Part shown: one piece after another, positions 26,500-34,318 of the stretch | Layout of the letters: each line of letters starts with the position of its first letter | Position numbering within the stretch: position 1 is the first letter of the stretch | NCBI GenBank assembly: GCA_937960795.1 | Contig: CALGPA010000024.1 | Span: 1 to 53,589 of the forward strand | DNA length: 53,589 nucleotides | DNA from: an uncultured bacterium | GTDB lineage: Bacteria > Cloacimonadota > Cloacimonadia > Cloacimonadales > Cloacimonadaceae | Direction: 5' to 3' | Position numbers and translations under genes: made by a program | The notes under the pieces: model-generated | Database searches by the model: none | Told to the model about the DNA's origin: nothing | The model's input: the letters and a program-made list of their open reading frames with translations, nothing else

Positions 26500-27100
26500 C
26501 AGGATCGAGATCGTGCCGGCTCAGCCTGGACAAAAGCTCACGAGCCTTCTCCTTGAGAGCGTCAAGATCAGAGTCATTACAGATTACGAGATCCACCTTC
26601 TCCGCTTTTTGAACATCGGGCATCTGCTGATCAAGCCTTAGTTTTTGGTTCTCATACTGATCAGGATTTCTTGCCTCTAACCTTTTGAGGACATCTTCTC
26701 TTGGGGACATGACCAATACCAGATAGTCAAACATATCATGAAGTCCCGCCTCAAAGAGTAGAGGTATCTCAAAAAACAATAGATCCGCCACCTCTTCTTT
26801 GGCGCTTTGGAGGAAGCTCCGGACGACTTTTGGATGGATTACGGAGTTGAGAAAGTCCAGCTCATCAGGATCATTGAAGACGATGTCTGATATCTTCTTT
26901 GTGTCGATCTCGCCATTGGTGAATGCTCCCTCTGCCCATCTTTCTCGCCAGATTGTGGCACTCTGCATGAGGATATCTTTAGCCACAAGATCTGCATAGA
27001 TCACCTTCTGACCGAGATCCTCCAAGTAAGCGCAAAAACTGCTCTTTCCGGAACCTATATTGCCGGTGATGGCTACAAGAAAAGCTCTATTTTCTGGCAT
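26477..27100 (-). CDS. coaE: Dephospho-CoA kinase
   Basis: CoaE phosphorylates the ribose 3'-hydroxyl of dephospho-CoA, the last step of CoA synthesis. The P-loop ITGNIGSGKSS (residues 11-21), the YADLVAKDI stretch and the HPKVVRSF and FEIPLLFEAG motifs match the family; 207 residues is the usual length. I prefer the ATG at 27100. An in-frame TTG at 27127 would add nine residues; neither has a strong Shine-Dalgarno. The start lies inside the 3' end of cdaA (overlap 14 bases), so coupling is likely. The 3' end overlaps ribD tail to tail. Confidence 0.92.
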   Translation of the reverse strand: MPENRAFLVAITGNIGSGKSSFCAYLEDLGQKVIYADLVAKDILMQSATIWRERWAEGAFTNGEIDTKKISDIVFNDPDELDFLNSVIHPKVVRSFLQSAKEEVADLLFFEIPLLFEAGLHDMFDYLVLVMSPREDVLKRLEARNPDQYENQKLRLDQQMPDVQKAEKVDLVICNDSDLDALKEKARELLSRLSRHDLDPAKEPDNH

Positions 27101-27833
27101 CAGTGATGATCTGCATGAGCTCTTCAAAGGCTACGTTTGTGATGATCTCGCCTCCGCGGGCTACTGAGTTCTTCCCGGTCTGTTCTGATACAATGATGGC
27201 GACTGCATCTGAGATCTCTGTGATCCCGATCCCGGCAAGATGCCGAGTGCCAAACTTCCGAGAATACTCTGAATTTTGAGAAAGGGGCAAGACAGCCTTT
27301 GCTGCCATGATCCGATCCCCTCGAATGATGATCGCGCCATCGTGTAAGACACTTTTGGGATTGAAGATTGCCAATATGAGCCGCATGGAAATCGCCGCAT
27401 CTATCTGTTCACTCTTTTGGATATACTCATTGAGCTTGGTTCTATTCTCAAGCACAATCAGAGCGCCTGTCTTGCGGAAATTCATCGACGAAATAGCATC
27501 AATAAGGGGTGTATAGATGGAGCTCTTTCTTGTCTTGGAAAAGGCGGATTGGAGCTCCTTGGCTAGATTGAGGCGGCTGAGAATAGTGCGCAATTCCGGC
27601 TGAAACAGGATGACTATCGCCATGATCCAATAGGTGCGAATCCCGCTGAGCACGGAAGAGAGAACTTGCAGCTCAAATATGCTGGCGATGAGATATAGCG
27701 CTAGAAGAAAAAGCAGCCCCCACAAGACTTGATAACCGCCAGATTTGCGAATGATCAAAAGGGTCTGATAGATTAGAAAAGCAATGATTAGGATATCTAC
27801 GATGTCTTTAAACTTTGGTATCAAAAATTCCAT
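27087..27833 (-). CDS. cdaA: Diadenylate cyclase, CdaA type
   Basis: The enzyme makes cyclic di-AMP from two ATP. The 248 residues have three N-terminal membrane helices (about 10-78) and a cytoplasmic DAC domain. The motif D-G-A (165-167, in LHDGAII) and the second motif R-H-L-A-G (197-201) stand where DGA and RHRA are expected; the second is slightly divergent (Leu for Arg). The usual partner gene cdaR (YbbR-like) is not adjacent. Instead it lies between folP (1-base gap) and coaE (overlap). c-di-AMP commonly controls potassium and osmolyte transport or envelope balance in bacteria that use it. Confidence 0.93.
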   Translation of the reverse strand: MEFLIPKFKDIVDILIIAFLIYQTLLIIRKSGGYQVLWGLLFLLALYLIASIFELQVLSSVLSGIRTYWIMAIVILFQPELRTILSRLNLAKELQSAFSKTRKSSIYTPLIDAISSMNFRKTGALIVLENRTKLNEYIQKSEQIDAAISMRLILAIFNPKSVLHDGAIIIRGDRIMAAKAVLPLSQNSEYSRKFGTRHLAGIGITEISDAVAIIVSEQTGKNSVARGGEIITNVAFEELMQIITDARK

Positions 27834-27834
27834 T

Positions 27835-28695
27835 CTATTTCTCCATCCCGTAGATTGCTGTCAGGACCTCCATGAACTGACGATGCTCATGCACGTCATG
27901 AACCCTGATGATATCTACCCCACTCTGACACGCCACAAAAGTGCTTGCCAAACTGCCACCTACTCGTTGATGCTCCGGTGATGGGGAAATGAAATCTATA
28001 AAGCGCTTTCGCGAAGCACCAAGCAAAAGCGGAGATCCCAGACTCCTAAATCTATCCAGTCCCGCCAAGAGCTTGAGATTGTGCTCTGTGCTTTTGCCAA
28101 ATCCGATTCCGGGATCAAGGATGATCCTCGATGGATCAATGCCCTGACAGGCAGCATAGTCGATTCTGTCTCTGAAGAAATCAAGTATCTCGCCAAAAAG
28201 ATCTTCATAGTGGGGATGCTTCTGCATGGACTGAGGAGTGCCCTGCATGTGCATCAAGACCAACTTGACTTTGGGATGTTCGGCAAGTACTGATGCCATC
28301 TGAGGATCATGCCTGAGCGCAGAGATATCATTGATGATAGCTGCTCCAAGCGCTATGGCCTCGGCAGCGACCTCTGCTGACTGCGTATCGATCGAGATGG
28401 GATATCCGGGATTATCATGAGCAAGGTTGGAAAGCACGGGCTTTATCCTCTCCCACTGAAGCTGTGGTGATACGCCTGTGGAGCCTGGGCGCGTGGATTC
28501 GGCACCGATATCTAAGATATCCGCCCCTTCTCGGATAAGGCTTCGTGCTTGTGAGACTGCTGCGCTCGGATCAATAAATTGACCGCCATCGGAAAAGGAA
28601 TCTTCGGTCACATTGAGAATTCCCATGATCTTGGCTTGATGAAAGCTTCCTTTTACACTCATCTTTAAATCACTTATCTGAGAGTGAAATTGCAT
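27835..28695 (-). CDS. folP: Dihydropteroate synthase
   Basis: FolP joins p-aminobenzoate to the pterin pyrophosphate in folate synthesis. The 286 residues contain IMGILNVTEDSFSDGG (Glu where most enzymes have Pro), DIGAESTRPGS, DISALRHD in the position of the N-D-V/I-S motif, DPGIGFGKSTEHN and LLGASRKRFI. The barrel therefore looks complete. Two starts are possible: ATG 28695, which overlaps the tonB-like gene by 22 bases, or ATG 28662, which begins 11 bases after its stop; neither has a good Shine-Dalgarno. It lies between the TonB-like gene and cdaA. Confidence 0.94.
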   Translation of the reverse strand: MQFHSQISDLKMSVKGSFHQAKIMGILNVTEDSFSDGGQFIDPSAAVSQARSLIREGADILDIGAESTRPGSTGVSPQLQWERIKPVLSNLAHDNPGYPISIDTQSAEVAAEAIALGAAIINDISALRHDPQMASVLAEHPKVKLVLMHMQGTPQSMQKHPHYEDLFGEILDFFRDRIDYAACQGIDPSRIILDPGIGFGKSTEHNLKLLAGLDRFRSLGSPLLLGASRKRFIDFISPSPEHQRVGGSLASTFVACQSGVDIIRVHDVHEHRQFMEVLTAIYGMEK

Positions 28696-29375
28696 CGAAT
28701 TCGATAGCGTTTTTCAGAATTGTATGGCCCGGTAAAACCAAAGCGCCAATCCCTCATTGCGACACGGAGAGCTTCCCAATGTTCGGCTCTTCGATAGCTG
28801 ACCACCGACAGGCTGCTCATGTCCACCCTGCCGCTGGATAACAAGCGAAACTCTACTATCACAGTGTCATCCATCAGTGGCTTGATGTTTGGTCGTGTCT
28901 CGTGTAAGAAGTAGGCGTCAGACCCACCTTCAATCAAAGTTGAGGAATATCCTCCGGTTCCCAGAGGATTAGCAGCATCCACACCGGCAGAGCTCAATGC
29001 TTCGGTCAGGGAGGGATTCCGTTCGATACTTGTGACGGCAGCTCCGGTATCCTGATTGGGCACTTCCAATAGCGGGCTTTCGATAGGCGATACAACCGGA
29101 TTCTGAACGAGTTCGGTTTCTTCACTGACGCCTGTGTCTTCCGGAATCTCCATACTGGCGGAGCTTTCCTCGTTCGCTCTGGGGAGACTGCTTTGCATGG
29201 GCTCGGTAATGGGAGGCTCCTCCCGCTGCTCCAATATCCAATCAAACTCGTGCCATTGTTGGTTGGCCTCAGTGTTTAGCGAGATAAGCATAAACAAGAG
29301 CAAAATGACCACGTGAATCCCGACTGAGATCAGATAGGGATATCTCTGAAGGACGGGTGCGAGAAAGTGTTTCAC
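28674..29375 (-). CDS. TonB-like energy transducer
   Basis: The 233-residue protein has one N-terminal membrane helix (about 14-32, YLISVGIHVVILLLFMLISL), a long Pro/Glu/Ser-rich periplasmic linker (about 45-140) and a C-terminal alpha/beta domain with the hydrophobic and aromatic pattern of TonB (SSLSVVSYRRAEHWEALRVA...WRFGF). It should span the periplasm and pass proton-motive energy from ExbB-ExbD to outer-membrane receptors, or serve a TolA-like role. The two immediately upstream genes encode ExbB- and ExbD-like proteins. It overlaps the exbD-like gene by four bases. Confidence 0.85.
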   Translation of the reverse strand: MKHFLAPVLQRYPYLISVGIHVVILLLFMLISLNTEANQQWHEFDWILEQREEPPITEPMQSSLPRANEESSASMEIPEDTGVSEETELVQNPVVSPIESPLLEVPNQDTGAAVTSIERNPSLTEALSSAGVDAANPLGTGGYSSTLIEGGSDAYFLHETRPNIKPLMDDTVIVEFRLLSSGRVDMSSLSVVSYRRAEHWEALRVAMRDWRFGFTGPYNSEKRYRIRCNFTLR

Positions 29376-29791
29376 CTCTCCCCTGCCTCCGCGCTTGGAT
29401 CAATCTCAGTGGCCACAAAGATCTTCTCATATCCTGCCGCTCGGATAGTGTCCATGATCCGGATCACTTTCTGAAGAGGGAGATTCTCCTCAGCAGAGAG
29501 CCTAACCACCTGTTCGGGGTCTTCATAATCTGCCCTCAGCAGTTCTGCAAGCAGCTCAAGATCAACGGGCTCGTCATTGTAGAAGATCGTATCATCGCTA
29601 AGAAAGGAGATGTGGATATGCTGCAGTGAATGCCTTGAGGCGGATTGAGAGCCGGGTAAACGGATGGGGAGCCCGGTCTGGCTGCTAAAGTTTGAGACAA
29701 TCAACAAGAAGATGATGAGCAGGAAGATTACATCCGTCATCGAAATCAGCATCGTAGTGCTTATCTTTTGTTTTGATAGTCTGAGTTTCAT
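29372..29791 (-). CDS. exbD: ExbD/TolR-type biopolymer transport protein
   Basis: This 139-residue protein has one N-terminal membrane helix (about 18-37) starting with the conserved Asp (MTDVIFLLIIFLLIV), which carries protons in ExbD and TolR, and a periplasmic domain ending with a helix and strand (VIRIMDTIRAAGYEKIFVATE). It forms the proton channel with the ExbB-like protein and drives the TonB-like protein encoded next. It overlaps the exbB-like gene by four bases (29788-29791). ExbD versus TolR cannot be decided from sequence alone, but the TonB-like neighbour favours ExbD. Confidence 0.9.
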   Translation of the reverse strand: MKLRLSKQKISTTMLISMTDVIFLLIIFLLIVSNFSSQTGLPIRLPGSQSASRHSLQHIHISFLSDDTIFYNDEPVDLELLAELLRADYEDPEQVVRLSAEENLPLQKVIRIMDTIRAAGYEKIFVATEIDPSAEAGER

Positions 29792-30402
29792 AGCAGATTC
29801 TTCATCCGGATTGTATATTCAATGGCGCTTTCTTGCATGTCTTTGACGATGTTCTCAAGCTTTTGAACAAGATCATTGTAAAAGATGATGGCAACGATGC
29901 CCACGATGAGTCCGCCGATGGTAGTCAGCAGCGCTTCCCAAATGCCGCCTGCCAAGAGAGATATATCGACTCCCGCACTGCTATGCGCTTGGATATTCAT
30001 AAAGACCCGCACCATGCCAATAACGGTTCCCAAAAAACCTATCAGCGGAGCGATGGCGGCAAATGTGCTAAGCCATCCCATGCCCTTTTCAAGACGATGC
30101 AGCTCAAGATTCGCAGCGGATTCCATGCTTTGATGGATCAGGTCCTCATCGTTCGTTTCGGCAAAGAAGAGCTTCTGCAGCATGATGCCCAAGGAGCTTA
30201 TTCTGGGTTCATCACTCAGAACGCTGCGCAATCCTTCCAGCTTTGTTTGATCCTTTAGCAAATCAGCAAGCTTCTGATTGTCGCGCTTTACACACATAAA
30301 CTGGCGGTATTTCTCGATCACAATTCCAAGCACCGCAATGGATATCAGCAGCAATACATACATCAGAATGCCACCGTGGAGAAGTAGGGATAAAAGCGTC
30401 AT
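29788..30402 (-). CDS. exbB: ExbB/TolQ/MotA-family proton channel protein
   Basis: The 204 residues show three membrane helices (about 10-30, 105-130 and 145-170) and the family's signature: GWLSTFAAIAPLIGFLGTVIGMV followed by GGIWEALLTTIGGLIVGIVA (residues about 100-170). It assembles a pentameric channel around ExbD. It is the first of the exbB-exbD-tonB-folP-cdaA-coaE series, 70 bases downstream of serC on the same strand. An inverted repeat at 30430-30457 separates the two. Confidence 0.92.
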   Translation of the reverse strand: MTLLSLLLHGGILMYVLLLISIAVLGIVIEKYRQFMCVKRDNQKLADLLKDQTKLEGLRSVLSDEPRISSLGIMLQKLFFAETNDEDLIHQSMESAANLELHRLEKGMGWLSTFAAIAPLIGFLGTVIGMVRVFMNIQAHSSAGVDISLLAGGIWEALLTTIGGLIVGIVAIIFYNDLVQKLENIVKDMQESAIEYTIRMKNLL

Positions 30403-30429
30403 GATGCCTCTTTATAGTAGTTACAGACA

Positions 30430-30457
30430 CCTGCCCCTCATAACAATGAAGGGCAGG
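30430..30457 (-). terminator. Inverted repeat between serC and exbB (possible terminator)
   Basis: CCTGCCC (30430-30436) and GGGCAGG (30451-30457) form a stable 7-bp stem, extended by TCA/TGA inside. On the minus strand it lies 15 bases after the serC stop. No T tract follows, so termination is doubtful; it may be a processing or partial-termination hairpin. Confidence 0.4.
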
Positions 30458-30472
30458 CATCCATTATGTTAT

Positions 30473-31558
30473 CTATCCGTTTTTCTTCATGAAGTCATTC
30501 ATGAATTCTGCCAAAGCATGTGCTGCAGGCAGAGGAAGTGAATTGTATGTGCTGGCTCTGCATCCACCCACTGAGCGATGGCCTTTAAGACCGATCATGC
30601 CGGCTTTCTTTGCTTCACTGATAAAGAGAGCTTCCAGATCTTCGCTAGGCAAGCGGAAAGTGATATTCATCAGCGAACGATCCTCTTTATCCACGGTTCC
30701 TTTATAGTAACCGCCGGAGTTGTCGATAACGTCGTAGATGTATTTGGCTTTGACTTGGTTGTTTGTCGCCACTTTCTCAAGTCCACCCATGTCTTCGATC
30801 CATTTTAAGACCAGACCAATCATGTAGATGGTGAATGTAGGGGGCGTGTTGTACATAGAGCCGGCTTTGGCGTGCACATTGTAATCCAACATTGAAGGAA
30901 GACCTTCTTTAGCAGTTGCCAGGAAGTCTTTTTTGATGATCACGACTACGCAACCAGACGGGCCTACGTTCTTCTGAGCACCGGCATAGATCATTGAATA
31001 CTTATCAATCTCAATCGGTTTGCTCATGAAGTTTGAGCTCATATCTGCGATCAAAGGAACACCGGACACTACTTTAGGATCGTGATGGAACTCAGTTCCA
31101 TAGATAGTGTTGTTATTTGTGATATGCAGATATGCAGGATTCTCTGAGAGTTCGTAGGATTTTGGGATATACCCGAAATTCCTGTCCTCACTTGTAGCTG
31201 CAATGTGAACCGGTTTGCCGATCTTTTTTATCTCAGCAATGGCTTTCTTTGACCACACGCCGGTATTGATGATGTTTGCGATCTTACCATCATGAGCAAA
31301 GTTCATTGGCACCATGAGAAACTGCATGCTTGCTCCGCCTTGCAGGAAAAGCACTTCATGCTCATCTCCGAGACCGTAGATGCGTTTTACAGCAGCGTGT
31401 GTTTCGTCGATGATGGCTTGATACTCCTTGCTGCGATGGCTCATTTCCATGACGGAAAGTCCCATCCCTTTGTAATTGAAAAAGTCAGCTTGAGCTTCAC
31501 GAACAACCTCTTCGGGAAGCACGGCTGGTCCCGCGTTAAAATTGTGTACGCGTTCCAT
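30473..31558 (-). CDS. serC: Phosphoserine aminotransferase
   Basis: SerC converts 3-phosphohydroxypyruvate to phosphoserine and also serves the pyridoxal phosphate pathway. The 361 residues match the family: FNAGPAVLPEEVV at the start, LGDEHEVLFLQGGASMQFL, DMSSNFMSKPIEIDKYSMIY with the PLP-ring Asp, AGAQKNVGPSG with the Schiff-base Lys, and the C-terminal GLKGHRSVGGCRASTYNSL. CAGGAGGATCCAA lies directly before the ATG. It is the head of the minus-strand group; serA and serB are not in the window. Confidence 0.97.
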   Translation of the reverse strand: MERVHNFNAGPAVLPEEVVREAQADFFNYKGMGLSVMEMSHRSKEYQAIIDETHAAVKRIYGLGDEHEVLFLQGGASMQFLMVPMNFAHDGKIANIINTGVWSKKAIAEIKKIGKPVHIAATSEDRNFGYIPKSYELSENPAYLHITNNNTIYGTEFHHDPKVVSGVPLIADMSSNFMSKPIEIDKYSMIYAGAQKNVGPSGCVVVIIKKDFLATAKEGLPSMLDYNVHAKAGSMYNTPPTFTIYMIGLVLKWIEDMGGLEKVATNNQVKAKYIYDVIDNSGGYYKGTVDKEDRSLMNITFRLPSEDLEALFISEAKKAGMIGLKGHRSVGGCRASTYNSLPLPAAHALAEFMNDFMKKNG

Positions 31559-31699
31559 TTGGATCCTCCTGGATGTATTTTTTGTTTCTTTAGTGCAAGG
31601 ATTTCAAAAGCCATTCTTTAAGGCAAGCTATTTTTTAGCTTTGAGAATTATATTGACTAAAACTCATTGCTCTTAAGCATGTCTCAAAGGATTAAATCT

Positions 31700-32293
31700 A
31701 TGTTACATAATATACTAAGGAACTACAAATTGATCTTGGCATCTCAATCTCCGCGAAGACGTGAGATCTTCGATATGCTGCGCATCAATTACAATGTGAA
31801 AATCAGCGACATAGCAGAACCGATCACCGATGAGGACCCTGCGCTGCAGGCCGAACGTCATGCTAAAAACAAAGCATTGGCGATTTTGGCATCCTGTAGT
31901 AAGTCAGAAATCGTAGTAAGCGCAGATACGATCGTGATCATTGAGGGCAGATTAATGGGCAAACCTGCCGATAGGGACGAAGCTGCGAACCACCTAAGGC
32001 TGCTTAGCGGTCGTAGTCACACTGTCATCACCGGAATCTGCATCGCTCAAAAAGATAGATGGGTCACGGCTCATGAGCTGACCGAAGTACGTTTCGCGAA
32101 TATCTCCGAAGATGAGATACGGGACTATGTTCAGACCAATGAGCCCATGGACAAAGCCGGGGCATATGGCATCCAGGGCTTCGGTAGCCAGTTTGTAACG
32201 CGGATTAATGGTTGCTACTTCAATGTTATGGGATTTCCCGTGCATCTATTCTACAAAAGCATCAGAGATTTTCTTAAGGTCGGGCAGATATGA
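31700..32293 (+). CDS. maf: Maf-like nucleotide pyrophosphatase
   Basis: Maf proteins hydrolyse non-canonical or modified nucleoside triphosphates and have been linked to septum formation. The 197 residues begin near the family's LILASQSPRRREI, with VVSADTIVII, GRSHTVITGICI and the C-terminal DKAGAYGIQGFGSQFV. I chose ATG 31700 because AAAGGA stands 8 bases upstream and the family starts at about this point. In-frame TTG (31667) and ATG (31679) codons would add a short tail without a ribosome site. It overlaps the amidohydrolase gene by four bases. Confidence 0.92.
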   Translation: MLHNILRNYKLILASQSPRRREIFDMLRINYNVKISDIAEPITDEDPALQAERHAKNKALAILASCSKSEIVVSADTIVIIEGRLMGKPADRDEAANHLRLLSGRSHTVITGICIAQKDRWVTAHELTEVRFANISEDEIRDYVQTNEPMDKAGAYGIQGFGSQFVTRINGCYFNVMGFPVHLFYKSIRDFLKVGQI

Positions 32294-33774
32294 GACTCTT
32301 TACGAATGCAAAGTTTTGGAATAATGGCAGCTTTGACAATCCGATCAAAGCTATACTATGTGAAAATGGCAAGATCATTGAGATCTATGCATCCACCTCG
32401 GACTTACCGCCCAATGCAGAGCACTTCAATCTCAAAGGAAACTACGTCTTCCCGGGCTTTATTGACACTCACACTCACAGCTTTGAAGGTGGCCTATATT
32501 CACTGATGATCGATCTGAGCGCTGCGCAAAGCCTTCAGGATGTCTTTGATCTCATTGAAAGCGGGGCTAACGACAAAGGTAAGTTTATCTTCGCTTGGAA
32601 TTTTGATGAAACCAAGATCAAAGAAGCGCGCTTCCCCAGACGAGCAGAGCTCAACCAAATCGTCAAAGACAAGAATCTGGTTCTACGCAGAGTGGATGGT
32701 CATTCGTGCGTTCTAAACAGCTATGCCTACTACAATATCCACCAAGCCATTCCAAGGTTCCATTCGGATGATGAAATCCTTCGAGCTCTCGAAAACGACA
32801 CCGCCGTGCATTGGTTTCACAACAATCTGGATAATGAGCTCATACTAAGATCATATCATGCAGCATCTGACATCGCCCTAAAAGGTGGATTTTCCACCAT
32901 CCACACCATGGTTGGCGATGCAAACATGTCCATCGGACACTATTCATCACTAGAAGAAAGACTTGATGACTTTGATGTCGATTTCATTCTCTATCCCCAG
33001 TCCTTTAGCCTTGATCAAGCGCTTGCAGTTGGGGCAAAACGCATCGGTGGCTGCATCCTTGCCGATGGTTCGATCGGAAGTTACACAGCAGCTATGTATG
33101 AGCCCTACAAAGGCAAGCCCATCCGTGGAACGCTATATCAGACAGATGCGTTCTGGCAAGATTTCATCACAAGAGCTCACCAAAACAACCTGCAGGTAGC
33201 AGTTCATTGCATAGGAGATCGGGCGATAGACCAGATCAACAAAGTATACATGTCCCTTGCAAATTCAGATTTCAAAGATCTTAGGCATCAGCTTATCCAC
33301 TGTGAACTTACTGACGACGCCTTGATCAATCAGATCAAAGCCTCCGGTGCCGTGCCGGTAATGCAGCCGATGTTTGATCATCTCTGGGGAGGGGATTCCG
33401 GATTCTATTCCCGGGCTCTGGGTCTGGAAAGATCCAAAATCATGAATCGCTTCGGCAGCTTTCTTTCCCGTGGGATCAAGATTACCGGCTCATCGGATTG
33501 GTATATCACAAGCCTGGACATCCGTCAGTCTCTGAGCGCGGCAATCAAGCATCACAACCCCCTCGAAAGACTCAGCCCTGCCCAAGCCATTGATATCTAC
33601 ACACAAAATGCCGCATGGCTTTCTCACGATGAAAATCACCGAGGCAAGATAGAGATCGGCTTTGATGCAGATTTTAGCATCCTAAATTATGACCCTGCCC
33701 ATCAAGTGACTGACCCCAAAATCGTCGCAGTAATCAAGAATCAGGAACTGGTGTATATCAATGAAAAAGCTTAA
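32290..33774 (+). CDS. Amidohydrolase family 3 (YtcJ-like) protein
   Basis: The 494 residues fit the YtcJ-like amidohydrolases. Visible are an N-terminal beta strand region, VFPGFIDTHTHSFEGG with the metal-binding H-x-H, LAGRRVDGHS-like LRRVDGHSCVLNS, and GGCILADGSIGSYTAAMYEPY. Also visible are VAVHCIGDRAIDQ, LIHCELTDDALI, GSSDWYIT with the metal-ligand Asp, and a C-terminal GKIEIGFDADFSILNYDP. It is a cytoplasmic metal-dependent hydrolase of unknown substrate. It lies between maf and an unknown gene, overlapping both (4 and 14 bases). Confidence 0.9.
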   Translation: MRLFTNAKFWNNGSFDNPIKAILCENGKIIEIYASTSDLPPNAEHFNLKGNYVFPGFIDTHTHSFEGGLYSLMIDLSAAQSLQDVFDLIESGANDKGKFIFAWNFDETKIKEARFPRRAELNQIVKDKNLVLRRVDGHSCVLNSYAYYNIHQAIPRFHSDDEILRALENDTAVHWFHNNLDNELILRSYHAASDIALKGGFSTIHTMVGDANMSIGHYSSLEERLDDFDVDFILYPQSFSLDQALAVGAKRIGGCILADGSIGSYTAAMYEPYKGKPIRGTLYQTDAFWQDFITRAHQNNLQVAVHCIGDRAIDQINKVYMSLANSDFKDLRHQLIHCELTDDALINQIKASGAVPVMQPMFDHLWGGDSGFYSRALGLERSKIMNRFGSFLSRGIKITGSSDWYITSLDIRQSLSAAIKHHNPLERLSPAQAIDIYTQNAAWLSHDENHRGKIEIGFDADFSILNYDPAHQVTDPKIVAVIKNQELVYINEKA

Positions 33775-34318
33775 TCACGACCACGTGACGCAGATTGCCA
33801 GCCTTGAGCTCAAGCTCCATCCCCAACTTGAGCCTGTGGATATGTACAAATTGCTCTACCAAGCCCTCTTTGGTCCGTTTCATATCGTCAAGGATATTAA
33901 GCAACTCTGCATATCGATAGATTCGGAGCTTTGGCAGATAGAGAGCTCATACAAGCCGGATTTTCAAGAACTAGGCCCGCTGTATAGCAGATTGAGCCTG
34001 AGCTTGATCAAACAAGACAAAAACCCCACCATGCGGCAAAGGCGCATCACAAGCATGGCAGAATGGATCTTGGATTCATGCGACATTATCGGTGATGTCC
34101 GCGATGACTTTCGCAGACAGTGGCTCGACTATCGCGAGATCTTCCAGCAGCTCTTGCCCGCCTCAACCGAAGCATGGCTCAAAGCAGATCGATTGGTAGA
34201 AGATGGCCTTCTGCCCAGCCATTCGGAAACTTTTCACAAACACTATCAACCTCATTATCGACTCATAAATCATAACTTAACCAAACACAAAGAAATCTTT
34301 TTGGAGCTTAATACATGA
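33761..34318 (+). CDS. Conserved-looking protein of unknown function
   Basis: I do not recognise this 185-residue protein. It is helix-rich, soluble and has no signal peptide. The most notable stretch is MYKLLYQALFGPFHIVKD (near residues 28-45), whose aromatic/Gly-Pro-x-His pattern resembles a conserved motif; a second is RRITSMAEWILDS. The last third contains several His (HSETFHKHYQPHYR). It overlaps the amidohydrolase gene by 14 bases and the gltX ATG by four, so it is co-translated with both. A link to tRNA charging or to amidohydrolase products is only a guess. Confidence 0.65.
   Translation: MKKLNHDHVTQIASLELKLHPQLEPVDMYKLLYQALFGPFHIVKDIKQLCISIDSELWQIESSYKPDFQELGPLYSRLSLSLIKQDKNPTMRQRRITSMAEWILDSCDIIGDVRDDFRRQWLDYREIFQQLLPASTEAWLKADRLVEDGLLPSHSETFHKHYQPHYRLINHNLTKHKEIFLELNT

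Noticed and set aside
31667..31699. TTG (31667) or ATG (31679) as maf start
   Set aside because: No ribosome-binding site precedes them, while AAAGGA is 8 bases before ATG 31700 and the protein family begins there.
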